DNA of 64,000 bases, from contig NZ_CP070480.1 of assembly GCF_016924835.1 (NCBI RefSeq), forward strand, positions 1,054,001-1,118,000, given 5' to 3'. Within the stretch, counting starts at the first letter, position 1, and each line of letters opens with the position of its first letter. Positions 1 through 9,182 of the stretch are shown one piece after another. Under the pieces are notes generated by a model. It worked only from the letters and a program-made list of their open reading frames with translations, did not search any database and was not told the origin of the DNA. The stretch comes from Rothia sp. ZJ932. Lineage in GTDB: Bacteria; Actinomycetota; Actinomycetes; Actinomycetales; Micrococcaceae. The translations under genes were made by a program, and so were the position numbers.

Positions 1-72
1 CTAGAGAAAACCATCCCTTTCTTGTACTGTGAACCACAGAGGATTATTTGAACGTGCAAAGGAGCGCAAGCC

Positions 73-1362
73 ATGACCGAACAGCCCAACACCACCCTTC
101 CCCTTGACACGCTCAAGGCAGTGACCGATATGGCGTATGACGCGCGGGTGGCTTCGCGGGTGCTCGCAAAAGCTGACACGGACTGGAAGAATATGGCGCT
201 TGAAGCCATTGCCCGTCAGCTGGAGAAGAAGAGCGATGTTATTGTTCGGTCAAACGCTGAGGATCTAGAGCGCGAAAAGAAGGTGGGCATGAGTGATGCT
301 ATGCTCGATCGTCTTAAACTCGATGTGCACCGTGTACAGCAGCTAGCTGATGCGATGCGCGAGTTGAAGACGCTGCCTGATCCCGTAGGCGAGGTAGTGC
401 GCGGTTCAACCCTGCCCAACGGTTTGCGCATGGTGCAGTCCCGCGTACCGATGGGCGTGGTGGGAGCTATTTACGAGGCGCGCCCTAACGTCACGGTGGA
501 TATCGCCGGTCTTGCTATCAAATCGGGTAATGCCGTGATGCTGCGTGGTGGTTCTGCTGCTGCTCGCACTAATGAGACTCTGGTGAACCTCATTCGCAAT
601 GCCCTTGATAAAACCTCCCTGCCTATGGACTGTGTGCAGAGCGTTGATGAATTTGGTCGCGACGGCGCCCAAGCCCTTATGATGGCTCGCGGTGCCATTG
701 ACGTGCTGATTCCTCGCGGTGGACGCGACCTGATTCAGACCGTAGTGCGTAACGCCCAGGTGCCCGTTATTGAAACAGGGGAAGGCAACTGCCACATCTT
801 TGTTGATGTCTCAGCAGATAGCGATGCGGCAGCTAAGATTCTGGTCAATGCCAAGGCTCAGCGCCCCGGCACCTGCAACGCCGTTGAAACTCTGCTTCTT
901 GCCAAAGGCGCTAACGCCGCCACCAGCGTCCTGGATGCTCTGGTGAAAGCCGGTGTGCGCCTGCACGTTGATGATGCAAGCCGTCTGCTGCTGCCCGAAG
1001 ACGCGGACGCGGTTGCCGCAACTGAGGAGGACTGGGCAACCGAATACGGTTCACTGGATCTCGCCGTCAAAACTGTAGCGAACCTTGACGACGCTATCCA
1101 CCACATTCGCCAGTACTCCACCGGCCATTCAGAGGCGATTCTCACTGACTCCGTGAGCAACGCCGAAACCTTTATTCGTGAGGTAGACTCAGCGGCAGTT
1201 TACGTGAACGCCTCTACCCGTTTCACCGATGGCGGTCAGTTCGGTCTGGGCGCAGAAGTGGGTATCTCCACCCAAAAACTGCACGCCCGCGGTCCCATGG
1301 GACTCGAACAGCTCACCACCACCAAATGGGTTGTGCGCGGTGATGGCCATACCCGCCCCTAA
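73..1362 (+). CDS. proA: Glutamate-5-semialdehyde dehydrogenase (gamma-glutamyl phosphate reductase)
   Basis: Second step of proline synthesis: NADPH-dependent reduction of gamma-glutamyl phosphate to glutamate semialdehyde in the cytosol. The 429-residue product has the full length of the ALDH-like ProA family. Visible landmarks are the PMGVVGAIYEARPNVT segment near residue 127, the catalytic cysteine at about residue 268 in PGTCNAVET, and the C-terminal GQFGLGAEVGIST segment. The ATG is preceded by AAAGGAG at a good distance, which fixes the start. proB would be expected just upstream, outside the window; nadD and rsfS lie downstream in the order usual for Actinobacteria. Three copies of a 21-bp repeat begin directly after the stop codon. 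Confidence 0.97.
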   Translation: MTEQPNTTLPLDTLKAVTDMAYDARVASRVLAKADTDWKNMALEAIARQLEKKSDVIVRSNAEDLEREKKVGMSDAMLDRLKLDVHRVQQLADAMRELKTLPDPVGEVVRGSTLPNGLRMVQSRVPMGVVGAIYEARPNVTVDIAGLAIKSGNAVMLRGGSAAARTNETLVNLIRNALDKTSLPMDCVQSVDEFGRDGAQALMMARGAIDVLIPRGGRDLIQTVVRNAQVPVIETGEGNCHIFVDVSADSDAAAKILVNAKAQRPGTCNAVETLLLAKGANAATSVLDALVKAGVRLHVDDASRLLLPEDADAVAATEEDWATEYGSLDLAVKTVANLDDAIHHIRQYSTGHSEAILTDSVSNAETFIREVDSAAVYVNASTRFTDGGQFGLGAEVGISTQKLHARGPMGLEQLTTTKWVVRGDGHTRP

Positions 1363-1369
1363 CTCCGCC

Positions 1370-1438
1370 ACAGCACGAACAGAACAAGACACAGCACGAA
1401 CAGAACAAGACACAGCACGAACAGAACAAGACACAGCA
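1370..1438. repeat. 21-bp tandem repeat, three copies plus a partial fourth
   Basis: Three identical 21-nt units (1370-1390, 1391-1411, 1412-1432; each begins ACAGCACGAAC) are followed by six bases of a fourth. They start eight bases after the proA stop. Because the unit is a multiple of three it stays open in one frame, but no credible gene uses that frame. It looks like a minisatellite whose copy number could differ between strains. Confidence 0.9.
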
Positions 1439-1565
1439 ACAGCAGCAACCGGCACCCAACGGGCAAAGCCCTTACAAAACCGGTAGCATTAGATACAACT
1501 GTTAAAAACACCCCACACCGGGGTACACACACTTTATATCAACAACCCCTGACAGGAAAACTGAC

Positions 1566-1814
1566 ATGGTTAACACACTCATTCTGGCTGCAGGCGAAGC
1601 AGCAACCGAAGGTCACCACGAACGCGTCCTCTACGGCGTGCCCACCTACTGGTTTGGCATTGCTTTCGGCATCGCATTCCTGGCGATGTTCCTCATTACC
1701 ATCTCATTCTCAGGTCGCGGCGTCGTCCGTTCACACCACGCCCAGAACCACCTCGATGCCGATGAGCGCCACGCCCTGAACGAATACAAGGGCAAGTACT
1801 CACACACTCGCTAA
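1566..1814 (+). CDS. Small single-pass membrane protein of unknown function
   Basis: An 82-residue protein not assigned to a named family. One strong hydrophobic helix spans about residues 29-48 (WFGIAFGIAFLAMFLITI). It follows a short region with acidic residues and histidines and precedes a basic and polar tail ending HALNEYKGKYSHTR, so a membrane anchor with a short cytosolic tail is likely. AGGAAA precedes the ATG. Small membrane proteins are common between proA and nadD in this lineage, which supports it being a real gene. It is followed by a strong terminator. Function unknown. Confidence 0.75.
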   Translation: MVNTLILAAGEAATEGHHERVLYGVPTYWFGIAFGIAFLAMFLITISFSGRGVVRSHHAQNHLDADERHALNEYKGKYSHTR

Positions 1815-1836
1815 GAGCTACCCACCTCAAGCTCAC

Positions 1837-1877
1837 GGCGGCGCACCTGAACCACACACAAGGCGCGCCGCCTTTTT
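1837..1877 (+). terminator. Rho-independent terminator
   Basis: GGCGGCGC (1837-1844) pairs with GCGCCGCC (1865-1872), followed by five T residues. It ends the transcript of the small membrane protein gene ahead of nadD. Confidence 0.8.
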
Positions 1878-1907
1878 CATACCCCACACAACAAAGGCAC
1901 CCACACA

Positions 1908-2609
1908 GTGAACCCCCAACCGCGCTCAACCATTGGCTCACTTACCCTTCTTGAAAAAACTGAGGGACGCATCCGCCTGGGCATCATGGGCGGAACCTTC
2001 GACCCCATTCACCACGGTCACCTGGTCGCTGCCAGCGAAGCCGCCGCAGTACTGGAACTTGACGAAGTCGTCTTTGTACCCACCGGCAAACCCTGGCAAA
2101 AAGAGGGCTCACGCACCGTAACCGACGCTGAACACCGTTATCTCATGACGGTTGTTGCTACCGCAGCTAACCCCCAGTTCACCGTCTCTCGCGTTGATAT
2201 TGACCGCGGTGGCTTCACCTACACCATCGACACCCTGCGCGACCTCAAAGCCCAACGCCCCAACGCAGACCTCTTCTTCATCACCGGCGCAGACGCCATG
2301 AACCATATCATGACCTGGAAAGATGCCGAGGACATGTGGGACCTCGCCTACTTTGTAGGGGTCACCCGCCCCGGTCATGAACTGCAGCTACCTGCTCTCC
2401 AAGACACCAGCAAAGCAGCACTGCTTGAGGTGCCTGCGCTCGCTATCTCCTCCACGGATGTGCGCGATCGCGCGGCAGCCGGCATGCCGGTGTGGTATCT
2501 GGTGCCCGACGGCGTGGTGCAGTACATCAACAAGTACGAGCTGTACACCGCTGATAGCGATGATGACCACCGTTATCTTTCGGGCTTGCCTCTGCAAGAT
2601 GGACGTTAA
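1908..2609 (+). CDS. nadD: Nicotinate-nucleotide adenylyltransferase
   Basis: Transfers AMP from ATP to nicotinate mononucleotide, giving deamido-NAD in NAD synthesis. The nucleotidyltransferase signature [12 protein letters not shown] lies at about residues 27-38 and the C-terminal ISSTDVRDR motif near residue 182, both typical of NadD. The GTG start gives a 233-residue product with about 26 residues before the signature, slightly longer than the minimal family. No better start with a ribosome-binding site is visible, so the exact N-terminus is uncertain. It lies in the proA-nadD-rsfS order standard for Actinobacteria. Confidence 0.93.
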   Translation: MNPQPRSTIGSLTLLEKTEGRIRLGIMGGTFDPIHHGHLVAASEAAAVLELDEVVFVPTGKPWQKEGSRTVTDAEHRYLMTVVATAANPQFTVSRVDIDRGGFTYTIDTLRDLKAQRPNADLFFITGADAMNHIMTWKDAEDMWDLAYFVGVTRPGHELQLPALQDTSKAALLEVPALAISSTDVRDRAAAGMPVWYLVPDGVVQYINKYELYTADSDDDHRYLSGLPLQDGR

Positions 2610-2757
2610 AGAAAAAGTATGCCCACTGTCAGCATGGGGCGTGTGAGATAAAATTTTCCAAGAGTGTAATCCAGCGATTAGAGGAACACTGTGCCTGAGA
2701 ATGAACTAGGGGGCTGACGCCTACCTGTACGAACCGTTTATTGCCGAAGACGGTACT

Positions 2758-3825
2758 GTGGTGCCGCCGCCCACGCGTCCGATGGGACCGCGTCGTTTAG
2801 CGCGCTACCGTGATGATGCCGCTGAGTATCTGCGTGCGGTGAAAAACGGTGACCCTTTGCCCGATGAACCCGTAGCTTTTATGGGTAGTCTGGACGATCT
2901 GTCGCAGGCACCGGTTGTCGCTGACACCTCAGAAGAGATCAAACAGCGCTTTGCTGAGTTTGCGGCTCAGGGGTCGATGACTGAAAGATCGAGTGAAGCT
3001 GCCGCGGATGATTCATCTCCTAAGGCGAAATTGGCGGTAGAAAGCTCCCCAATCGCAATATCGGGGGAGTCTGACTTTATGGTTGAGCAAGCCCCCGCAG
3101 AGCTTGCTGTAGAGTACCAGCCGCTGAATGTGACCACCCCGTGGGCTGCACACGTAGCATCAGCTGCAGAAACTACTGATGAAGCTGCTGTCAACAACTT
3201 GGCTCACGACAGTGCTGATACCGTCGCCGACAGTAATGATAGCCTCGATACTAATGCGGGTGCTGAGATTCAGAGCTCTCTGCTTGAGACAGACGGAGAC
3301 CTAGAAGCAGAAACCGATGCAGAGGCGCAAAGCGTTCAAGAACCTGTGGCAGTAGCTAATGCGGTAATGACCCGTGAGCAGGACGCGCCCGCCCCTGACG
3401 GTGAAGACTCCGCTGCGTTTGAATCCCCAGCTGGAGAGCCTTCTGCTGATGCGTCTGATAAGGAAATCACCGAGTTCACTGACGATGAGCTAGCCCAGCT
3501 TTCAGCGGCTGATGAAGAACCAGAGCCCTCTGCCGAGCCTGAGCTTGAGGAAGATTCTGACGATGAGATTCAGTTAGAGCAAACAACCTCTGCGCAAGAT
3601 ACGGATGAGAAGACTCCCTCTGAATTTTCGGTGAGCGCATTGGCGCAGACCACCAGGGGAGCGAAACCCCGTAATATCGCTTTCGCTGATGATTACAATG
3701 CCTCAGAACAGCAACCCTATATTTACCCCGGTGAGCAAAAAGGTTCCATGCTGTGGCTGTGGGTTGTGCTCATTGTCATCGTGCTGTTGATGGTTGGCGC
3801 TTACTTTTTCATGAATAATGGCTAA
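2758..3825 (+). CDS. Acidic protein with C-terminal membrane anchor; start probably disturbed by a frameshift
   Basis: A 355-residue open frame between nadD and rsfS. A basic N-terminal part (RPMGPRRLARYRDD) leads into about 260 residues rich in Glu, Asp, Ala and Ser with no recognisable domain. One transmembrane helix (LWLWVVLIVIVLLMVGAYFF) ends the protein, which looks tail-anchored. The GTG at 2758 has no ribosome-binding site. A GTG at 2691 has AGAGGAA five bases upstream. Its frame would read MPENELGADAYLYEPF straight into this frame if the G5 run at 2709-2713 had four Gs. The true gene is probably 2691-3825 with a +1 shift, real or a sequencing error. Function unknown. Confidence 0.7.
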   Translation: MVPPPTRPMGPRRLARYRDDAAEYLRAVKNGDPLPDEPVAFMGSLDDLSQAPVVADTSEEIKQRFAEFAAQGSMTERSSEAAADDSSPKAKLAVESSPIAISGESDFMVEQAPAELAVEYQPLNVTTPWAAHVASAAETTDEAAVNNLAHDSADTVADSNDSLDTNAGAEIQSSLLETDGDLEAETDAEAQSVQEPVAVANAVMTREQDAPAPDGEDSAAFESPAGEPSADASDKEITEFTDDELAQLSAADEEPEPSAEPELEEDSDDEIQLEQTTSAQDTDEKTPSEFSVSALAQTTRGAKPRNIAFADDYNASEQQPYIYPGEQKGSMLWLWVVLIVIVLLMVGAYFFMNNG

Positions 3826-3885
3826 GAGCCTTGTTTTTGGTTTTCGAACCAGCACATGAGCGAATAGGTTTTTTGAAAGGAACAC

Positions 3886-4335
3886 ATGGCTGCGGCTAAA
3901 GAATCAATTGAAGCCCTGAAGGTAGCTGCCCGCGCGGCAGAAGATGCACAGGCAACTAACCTTTTGGCGGTCGATGCCTCAGAGCAGATGGGTCTCATTG
4001 ACGGCTTTTTGGTGGCGAGCGCGCACAATGAGCGCTTGGTCAACGCTGTTGCTGACAAGGTTGAGGACGCCTTGCGCGAAGAACTGGGTTTGAAGCCTGT
4101 TCACCGTGAAGGTCGTGCGTCCGGACGCTGGATTCTGCTTGATTTCGCTGACATTGTGGTGCATGTGCAGCATGAAGAGGATCGCGCTTTCTATGCTTTG
4201 GACCGTTTGTGGGCTGAGGCTGCTCGTATTGAACTCGGTGTGGAGAGCGAAGCTGCTGTGGCTGAGGTAGAGACCGAAGCTGAGGCCACCAAGATTATTA
4301 CTGATGATGATGTGGTGGGTGAGGAGGGGCGCTAA
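3886..4335 (+). CDS. rsfS: Ribosome silencing factor RsfS
   Basis: RsfS/DUF143 protein. It binds L14 of the 50S subunit and blocks subunit joining when nutrients are scarce. The 149-residue product shows the family core: an N-terminal helix, then DGFLVASAHNERLVNAVADKVED, the GRASGRWILLDFADIVVHVQ stretch (strand and active-face segment), and EEDRAFYALDRLW. An acidic tail of about 35 residues (EAAVAEVETEAEA) extends past the usual end. GAAAGGA precedes the ATG. It sits downstream of nadD as in most bacteria. Confidence 0.93.
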   Translation: MAAAKESIEALKVAARAAEDAQATNLLAVDASEQMGLIDGFLVASAHNERLVNAVADKVEDALREELGLKPVHREGRASGRWILLDFADIVVHVQHEEDRAFYALDRLWAEAARIELGVESEAAVAEVETEAEATKIITDDDVVGEEGR

Positions 4336-4418
4336 GTCTCGATTTGCAAAACGCACAATGATGCGTTTATTATAGATGAGTCGGTTACGACCCCCAAAAG
4401 GTTTGTAGCCATTCATAG

Positions 4419-4491
4419 GGGGGTATGGCGCAGTTGGTAGCGCGTCTGCATGGCATGCAGAAGGTCAGGGGTTCGAATCCCCTTACCTCCA
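4419..4491 (+). tRNA. tRNA-Ala(GGC)
   Basis: Cloverleaf of 73 nt. Acceptor GGGGGTA pairs with TACCTCC and carries the G3-U70 wobble that identifies alanine tRNAs, with discriminator A at 4491. The anticodon stem TCTGC/GCAGA encloses loop ATGGCAT, giving anticodon GGC. The T arm contains GGTTCGAATCC. No CCA is encoded. Confidence 0.96.
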
Positions 4492-4500
4492 CTTTCTGAT

Positions 4501-4551
4501 AAGGGCAAACGTTCACGATGTTGATATTTCGTTGATACGTTTGCCCTTTTT
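4501..4551 (+). terminator. Terminator after tRNA-Ala
   Basis: AAGGGCAAACGT (4501-4512) pairs with ACGTTTGCCCTT (4537-4548), then T residues. The 12-bp stem closes the tRNA transcript. Confidence 0.85.
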
Positions 4552-4813
4552 AGTCCCCAAAAGAGCGCTCAGTGAAGATCCCCTGAATAGATTGGGTACG
4601 CCGGCGGAGTCAGCTAGCATTGTGACACTGTGAGGTGTCGCGGTCGAGGTTAAAGCTGACAAGCCCTGATGACTCTGCTGATTTCAAGGTTGCTTTCAAG
4701 CAGGTTGTAGCTGACTTACCCACGATTTGAAGCAGTGAAAAAATACCTGCTTTCTGCGGACAGCGTACCTGGGATACTGGCTGGGACGCGGCGTCCTGTC
4801 TTAAAATGGGACT

Positions 4814-5164
4814 ATGAGTCACCGTATTTTTTCTACGGCAGTAGCTGATGTTTACCCTAACTATGTGGCAAAAGCGGAGCGTAAGGGTAGGAGTGAAGCG
4901 GAGGTTCGCGAGATTTTTTGCTGGCTGACCGGACTGACCGATGCTCAGCTGCAGACTACACTTGATGAGAAGAAGAGCTTTGAGGACTTCTTCGCCGAGG
5001 TAGATCTCAACCCCAACGCAGCCTTGATTACCGGTAGCGTGTGCGGGGTTAAGGTACAGGAGGTTGAAGACCCCCTCATGCAGAAAATCCGCTATTTGGA
5101 TAAGCTCATTGACGAACTCGCCAAAGGCAAGGCGATGGAGAAAATTCTACGGACGCCGAAATAA
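4814..5164 (+). CDS. DUF2200 family protein
   Basis: A 116-residue product matching the DUF2200 pattern. [20 protein letters not shown] is followed by [15 protein letters not shown], then a segment with [41 protein letters not shown] (described here in two parts: [15 protein letters not shown] and [17 protein letters not shown]). The biochemical role of the family is unknown; small cytosolic members are widespread. It has its own promoter region between the tRNA terminator and the ATG and is not obviously in an operon. Confidence 0.85.
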   Translation: MSHRIFSTAVADVYPNYVAKAERKGRSEAEVREIFCWLTGLTDAQLQTTLDEKKSFEDFFAEVDLNPNAALITGSVCGVKVQEVEDPLMQKIRYLDKLIDELAKGKAMEKILRTPK

Positions 5165-5459
5165 ATCAGCGCTGAGTGAGCTCCTCACCGATTTCGAAGA
5201 GCAGAGATTCGGTTTCCGACTGGTGTGATCCCACTAGTTGAACAGAAAGAGGTCATTCTTTATCATCAAAACCCTCGCTGTGGCAGGGGCACGTGCCGAG
5301 GCGGACACGCATGCCCCTGAGTGGGACGTCCAGAGGCCGCGTCCCCGGTTTTTGCTAGTAGCATCTACAACCCCAAGTGCTGTTTTCTAGCTTAGCCTTT
5401 CACCCCGTACACCCAGGGGAGAAACTGAGGCGATGTTCAGCGCGTGAGATAATAGGGGA

Positions 5460-6659
5460 GTGCATACATCAACTGTTGAAAACCTGCGAGCGCGAGCTGA
5501 GACTCTCGCCAGTTCCCTGGATCGTCTGATTAATGCGGACGCCGCCTACGCGGCAGATGCCGACGTTCTTATTCTGGAGGACGCGAGTTTCGCCCTGACC
5601 CTGTGGGCTGTTGCCCGGGTACTTGACGCTCATCAGGATACCGAGATCAGCGCGTCCACTTCATTCGAGGGTAGAAGCCCAAAAGTGTTCGTTCGCAACC
5701 GCTCCTATGCTACGAGCCTCGCCCTGCACGAGCTGCTACAAGAAGTGGGCTGCCGAGATAGCGTTGCCATTTCGGGTATCGACGCGCAGGGGAAGATTTC
5801 CGTTGAGACGCTCGCCCCCGTAGATTTTCTGAACTACCACAACTTTCACGGCACCCTTGCGATGGGCAAACTACCCAAGTCGCACGGTGCGCTCGCTGAT
5901 ATGGCGCAGGCTTTTTCGCAGTATCTTCTTGCCAGCGGTGGTGCGGTGCCTTCTGCCCGTCTAGTGCTGGGTGGCAACACCAAGCATATGAGCATTACTT
6001 TTAATGAGACCCTGGGCAGGTTCTTTGCTCAGGTGCGGGGCCTACGCGGCAAAGGAAAGAATCGCTGTTTAGAGGCAAGTGAGCCACTGCCGTGTGCTGA
6101 AAGCTCACAGGGGGTGAAGCAGCAGAGTATCTCTTTGCGGGGTTTTGGTGGGGTTTTCTCTGGTGCTAAGGCTGATTGCGGTGGGCAGCTGTTGGCGCAG
6201 GTAGCCTGCGATGTGCTGGATGCGTGGCGGGGGAGCGCGAGCGTGCTTGATTTCGGGTGCGGCAACGGTTCGGTAACAGTGCAGCTGCTGGAACACTCTT
6301 CCCAGCTGCAGAGTGTTACCGCAACAGATATTGATAGTGATGCTGTTCGCAGTGCTATTGCTAATGTGGGCGGGGATTCTCGCGTGAGTGTTACGTGGGA
6401 TGACGCGGCTGCCCGCTTACCCGATGCGGCTTTTGACCTGGTGTTGTTGAACCCGCCCTTCCATGATGGTACGGCGGTTGATATGACGCTGGTTCGCCCC
6501 CTGCTGGCAGCGTCTCATCGGTTGCTGGTGCCCGGTGGAACTTTGTTGGTGGTGTACAACTCTCATGCCCGCTATCGTGGCGTGATTGAAGATTTATTCG
6601 GCGCAAGCACGCAGGTGATGCGCGATAAAACCTTTACCGTGGTGAGGGCAACCCGCTAG
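5460..6659 (+). CDS. Class I SAM-dependent methyltransferase, RlmG/RsmC type
   Basis: A 399-residue, two-domain rRNA guanine-N2 methyltransferase. The N-terminal half has the degenerate MTase-like domain of RlmG/RsmC (HGTLAMGKLPKSHGALADM, GGNTKHM). The C-terminal half has the catalytic Rossmann fold, with motif I LDFGCGNGSV near residue 264 and the NPPFHDG target-base motif near residue 331. The GGNTKHM segment favours RlmG (23S G1835) over RsmC (16S G1207), but the two are hard to separate by eye. The start is GTG. The gene stands alone, followed by a terminator shared with the convergent DoxX gene. Confidence 0.85.
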   Translation: MHTSTVENLRARAETLASSLDRLINADAAYAADADVLILEDASFALTLWAVARVLDAHQDTEISASTSFEGRSPKVFVRNRSYATSLALHELLQEVGCRDSVAISGIDAQGKISVETLAPVDFLNYHNFHGTLAMGKLPKSHGALADMAQAFSQYLLASGGAVPSARLVLGGNTKHMSITFNETLGRFFAQVRGLRGKGKNRCLEASEPLPCAESSQGVKQQSISLRGFGGVFSGAKADCGGQLLAQVACDVLDAWRGSASVLDFGCGNGSVTVQLLEHSSQLQSVTATDIDSDAVRSAIANVGGDSRVSVTWDDAAARLPDAAFDLVLLNPPFHDGTAVDMTLVRPLLAASHRLLVPGGTLLVVYNSHARYRGVIEDLFGASTQVMRDKTFTVVRATR

Positions 6660-6708
6660 CTCATCTTTCTTTGCACGGCGGAGGGTTCACTTTAGGAATT
6701 GAGGGCAT

Positions 6709-6748
6709 AAAAATGGGGGTTCGGCACTAAGCCACCCCCCCCATTTTT
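6709..6748. terminator. Bidirectional terminator
   Basis: AAAAATGGGGG (6709-6719) pairs with CCCCCATTTTT (6738-6748). It lies between the convergent methyltransferase and DoxX genes, and the flanking A and T runs suit both directions. Confidence 0.8.
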
Positions 6749-6759
6749 AGTGAGAAGTT

Positions 6760-7137
6760 TTACTTCTTGGTTGCTAGGTGTAGCAGACCGCCGATGATGG
6801 AGAGGTTCTTGATAGCCGAAATGGTGTGGTTGGTCTTTTCAGCGCCGTCTTCCATTGACCAGAAGGGGTGACCGATGACGGTGGTGGGAACCAGCATGCC
6901 TGCCAGCACTACGGCTGAGGTGCGAGGGGCAAGGCCGAGGGCGAGGGTGGTACCCAAGGTCGCCATGGTGATGCCTGAAAGTTTTGCAACCTGGGTGCCT
7001 TCTACGAGCAGGTTGTACTTTTTGGCTACTGATGAGACTGCTCCGCCAATATACTCGGCGTTTTCTACCTGGCTTTTACCGCCGAGGAGAAAGATGCTGG
7101 CAAGAGCAGTGCGGGATGCTAACTGTGACAAAATCAT
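6760..7137 (-). CDS. DoxX family membrane protein
   Basis: A 125-residue membrane protein with the DoxX layout. A first helix (LASRTALASIFLLGG) is followed by two central hydrophobic segments (TMATLGTTLALGLAP, SAVVLAGMLVPTTVIGHPF) and a C-terminal helix (LSIIGGLLHLA). The HPFW sequence after helix three is typical. Members are linked to thiol and oxidative-stress homeostasis in mycobacteria, but the substrate is unknown. The gene is monocistronic on the minus strand. Confidence 0.85.
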   Translation of the reverse strand: MILSQLASRTALASIFLLGGKSQVENAEYIGGAVSSVAKKYNLLVEGTQVAKLSGITMATLGTTLALGLAPRTSAVVLAGMLVPTTVIGHPFWSMEDGAEKTNHTISAIKNLSIIGGLLHLATKK

Positions 7138-7430
7138 GAGATTTACTTTCTAAAGAAAACAATTTGATATTTCCAACTCTACACAAAAATTTTAGTGTTC
7201 ATGGGCAGTCCATGGGTAGTCCCCTCTGGTAAACGGGGTGAAATATCTTACGAATGCTCGATGCAAGATGGTGGGGCGGTGCCTTTTTCGAGTTGTCTAC
7301 GCTCTTGAGAGGAAGTATTACCTAGAAATGAGTGGAATCTTGGTGGCTCGTGATGCAAGCTACAGGTTCATAGTGCTCTTGATACTATGGAAGCCAAGGC
7401 ACCCACCCCTTCACGTTAAGGAGTAATAGC

Positions 7431-9182
7431 ATGCAAGACCCCCAGAAACCGACCACAGAAACCACACCCGAACCCCGCGCGTCCGCTCAACCCACCGGCA
7501 AACCCCGCCCTCAGGGCAGTAAAGAAAAAGAAACTGCCGCCCAAATAAACCCTAAGAACTCAAAACTCTCACCGCAAGGCACGCAGAAAACCACTGACTC
7601 TGTAGGAGCTGCCAGCTGGATAGGTACCCTGGCTGTTCTCATCTTTCTCTGCCTTGTACCGGTCATCTGGTTTCGGGGTTTGGGCGTCCTGGCTTTCACC
7701 GAAACTATCCTGCGCGAATGGACCCACGTCCTGCTTCTGATAGCCCTGCCCCTTATCATTGGGCTGTACGGATGGAACCGCATCGAAAACCGTAAAAAGA
7801 AAGTAGCTACCAAAGACCGCGGAAACGACCGCCTCCTGAAAAAGTTCTCGTCTCTTACTCTGGCATCTGCGGTGATTACCGTTCTCGGCGGCGCCTACAC
7901 CTACGCCGTACACCCCTATCTCGTCGCTCAAAAATACACATCAGACACCATCACCACCGAAGAGACCACCAGCTACGCCGATCGCGCGCCCTGGATTGTC
8001 GCCAACAACTACGCCCAGCGTGACCAGGGCGAAATCATCGGTGATCGCGAAGACGTTCACTACGTACCCGCCGACCAAGACGCCTCAGCAACCGCTGGCA
8101 ACGGCACCGGCAAAGGAACCTCCCGCTACACCGTCTTGGTCAAAGAACGCGGAATACTAGGCACCGGCGGTTACGAAGCCGTGCAAACCCTGACCATGCC
8201 CACCACCGGCACCATCCCCGCCGATGCCTCCACCTTCTGCCCCATTCCCGATAGCATGACCAAACGCCTCAATACTGTATGGCCCTGGCACTCCCTACGC
8301 TGGTCAATCCACGCCAAGGCACCTCTCGCCCACTTCGACGAAGACGATGCCTACGGCTACTGCACCGACGACAACCAGCCCCTCATTATCGTGCCCCTCT
8401 ACTCCTACCAGGGCTTCTGGAACACCACCACCGCCCCCAACGGAGCCGCCCTCTACAGCAAAGACGGCGTAGAAATACTCACCCCCGAACAGCTCACCGA
8501 ACACGGCATCGAAGGTCCCACCTACCCGCGCTCGCTGGCTGAAACTCAGCGCAAATCAATCAACGCCGGTGGCACCCTAATGCAGTGGCTGGGTTCCAAA
8601 TACGGTTACGATCTGACCGATACTGATGACGAAGACGCGAACGCCGGCAACCCTGCCGAGTTCACCATGATCTCACCGACCGATAGGGCACTTGAATATG
8701 TCTCCCCGCTGACCCCGCGCGGTTCCTCACAATCCATCACCGCGATCTCCAGCGTGCCCGCCCAGCAAGAGAGCACTACCCGCGCACCTTTGACCATCAA
8801 CACCTCCACAGACCTGCCCGCTACTTCAACGCTGGTGACCGCCATCAAGGAATCCAGTGTTGCTGGCGATAACGCCTGGACTACCCGCTGGTCAGCCGGC
8901 ATGACCACCTACGAAATTCTGCCCGCTCGTGACGGCCACTGGGCAGCATCCATCGGTCAGGGTCAGGCTGTGTCTTACCGCGCTGATATTGCCCCTGACG
9001 GACGCGTAACTGTCGTAAATTCCGAAACCGGGCAGCGTTCACAGGAGGCAGAGGAGCAAAGCACATCTTCAATCACCCTCGACGCTGGTAAACCCCTGAA
9101 CGAAATGAGCGAGACAGAACTACTCGATCTCATTCAAGATGCCACCGGCGAACTGCAAAGAAGGCAGGCTAATAGCAACTAA
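7431..9182 (+). CDS. Large membrane protein of unknown function
   Basis: A 583-residue protein I do not recognise. About 60 N-terminal residues are rich in Pro, Thr, Lys and Gln and look disordered. Three membrane helices follow: about residues 63-83 (WIGTLAVLIFLCLVPVIWF), 96-114 (HVLLLIALPLIIGLYGW) and 143-162 (LASAVITVLGGAYTYAVHPY). The remaining 420 residues are hydrophilic with many Thr, Asp and Ala, probably an extracytoplasmic domain. AAGGAG sits 8 bases before the ATG. The codon choice is rich in C-ending triplets. It is monocistronic, with a terminator downstream at 9303. Confidence 0.8.
   Translation: MQDPQKPTTETTPEPRASAQPTGKPRPQGSKEKETAAQINPKNSKLSPQGTQKTTDSVGAASWIGTLAVLIFLCLVPVIWFRGLGVLAFTETILREWTHVLLLIALPLIIGLYGWNRIENRKKKVATKDRGNDRLLKKFSSLTLASAVITVLGGAYTYAVHPYLVAQKYTSDTITTEETTSYADRAPWIVANNYAQRDQGEIIGDREDVHYVPADQDASATAGNGTGKGTSRYTVLVKERGILGTGGYEAVQTLTMPTTGTIPADASTFCPIPDSMTKRLNTVWPWHSLRWSIHAKAPLAHFDEDDAYGYCTDDNQPLIIVPLYSYQGFWNTTTAPNGAALYSKDGVEILTPEQLTEHGIEGPTYPRSLAETQRKSINAGGTLMQWLGSKYGYDLTDTDDEDANAGNPAEFTMISPTDRALEYVSPLTPRGSSQSITAISSVPAQQESTTRAPLTINTSTDLPATSTLVTAIKESSVAGDNAWTTRWSAGMTTYEILPARDGHWAASIGQGQAVSYRADIAPDGRVTVVNSETGQRSQEAEEQSTSSITLDAGKPLNEMSETELLDLIQDATGELQRRQANSN

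Noticed and set aside
1370-1438. Repeat array resembling a CRISPR
   Set aside because: Units are contiguous with no spacers and only 21 bp long; it is a simple tandem repeat and no cas genes are present.
7238-7426. 62-codon open frame before the large membrane protein gene
   Set aside because: No ribosome-binding site or recognisable sequence; more likely promoter and leader DNA.
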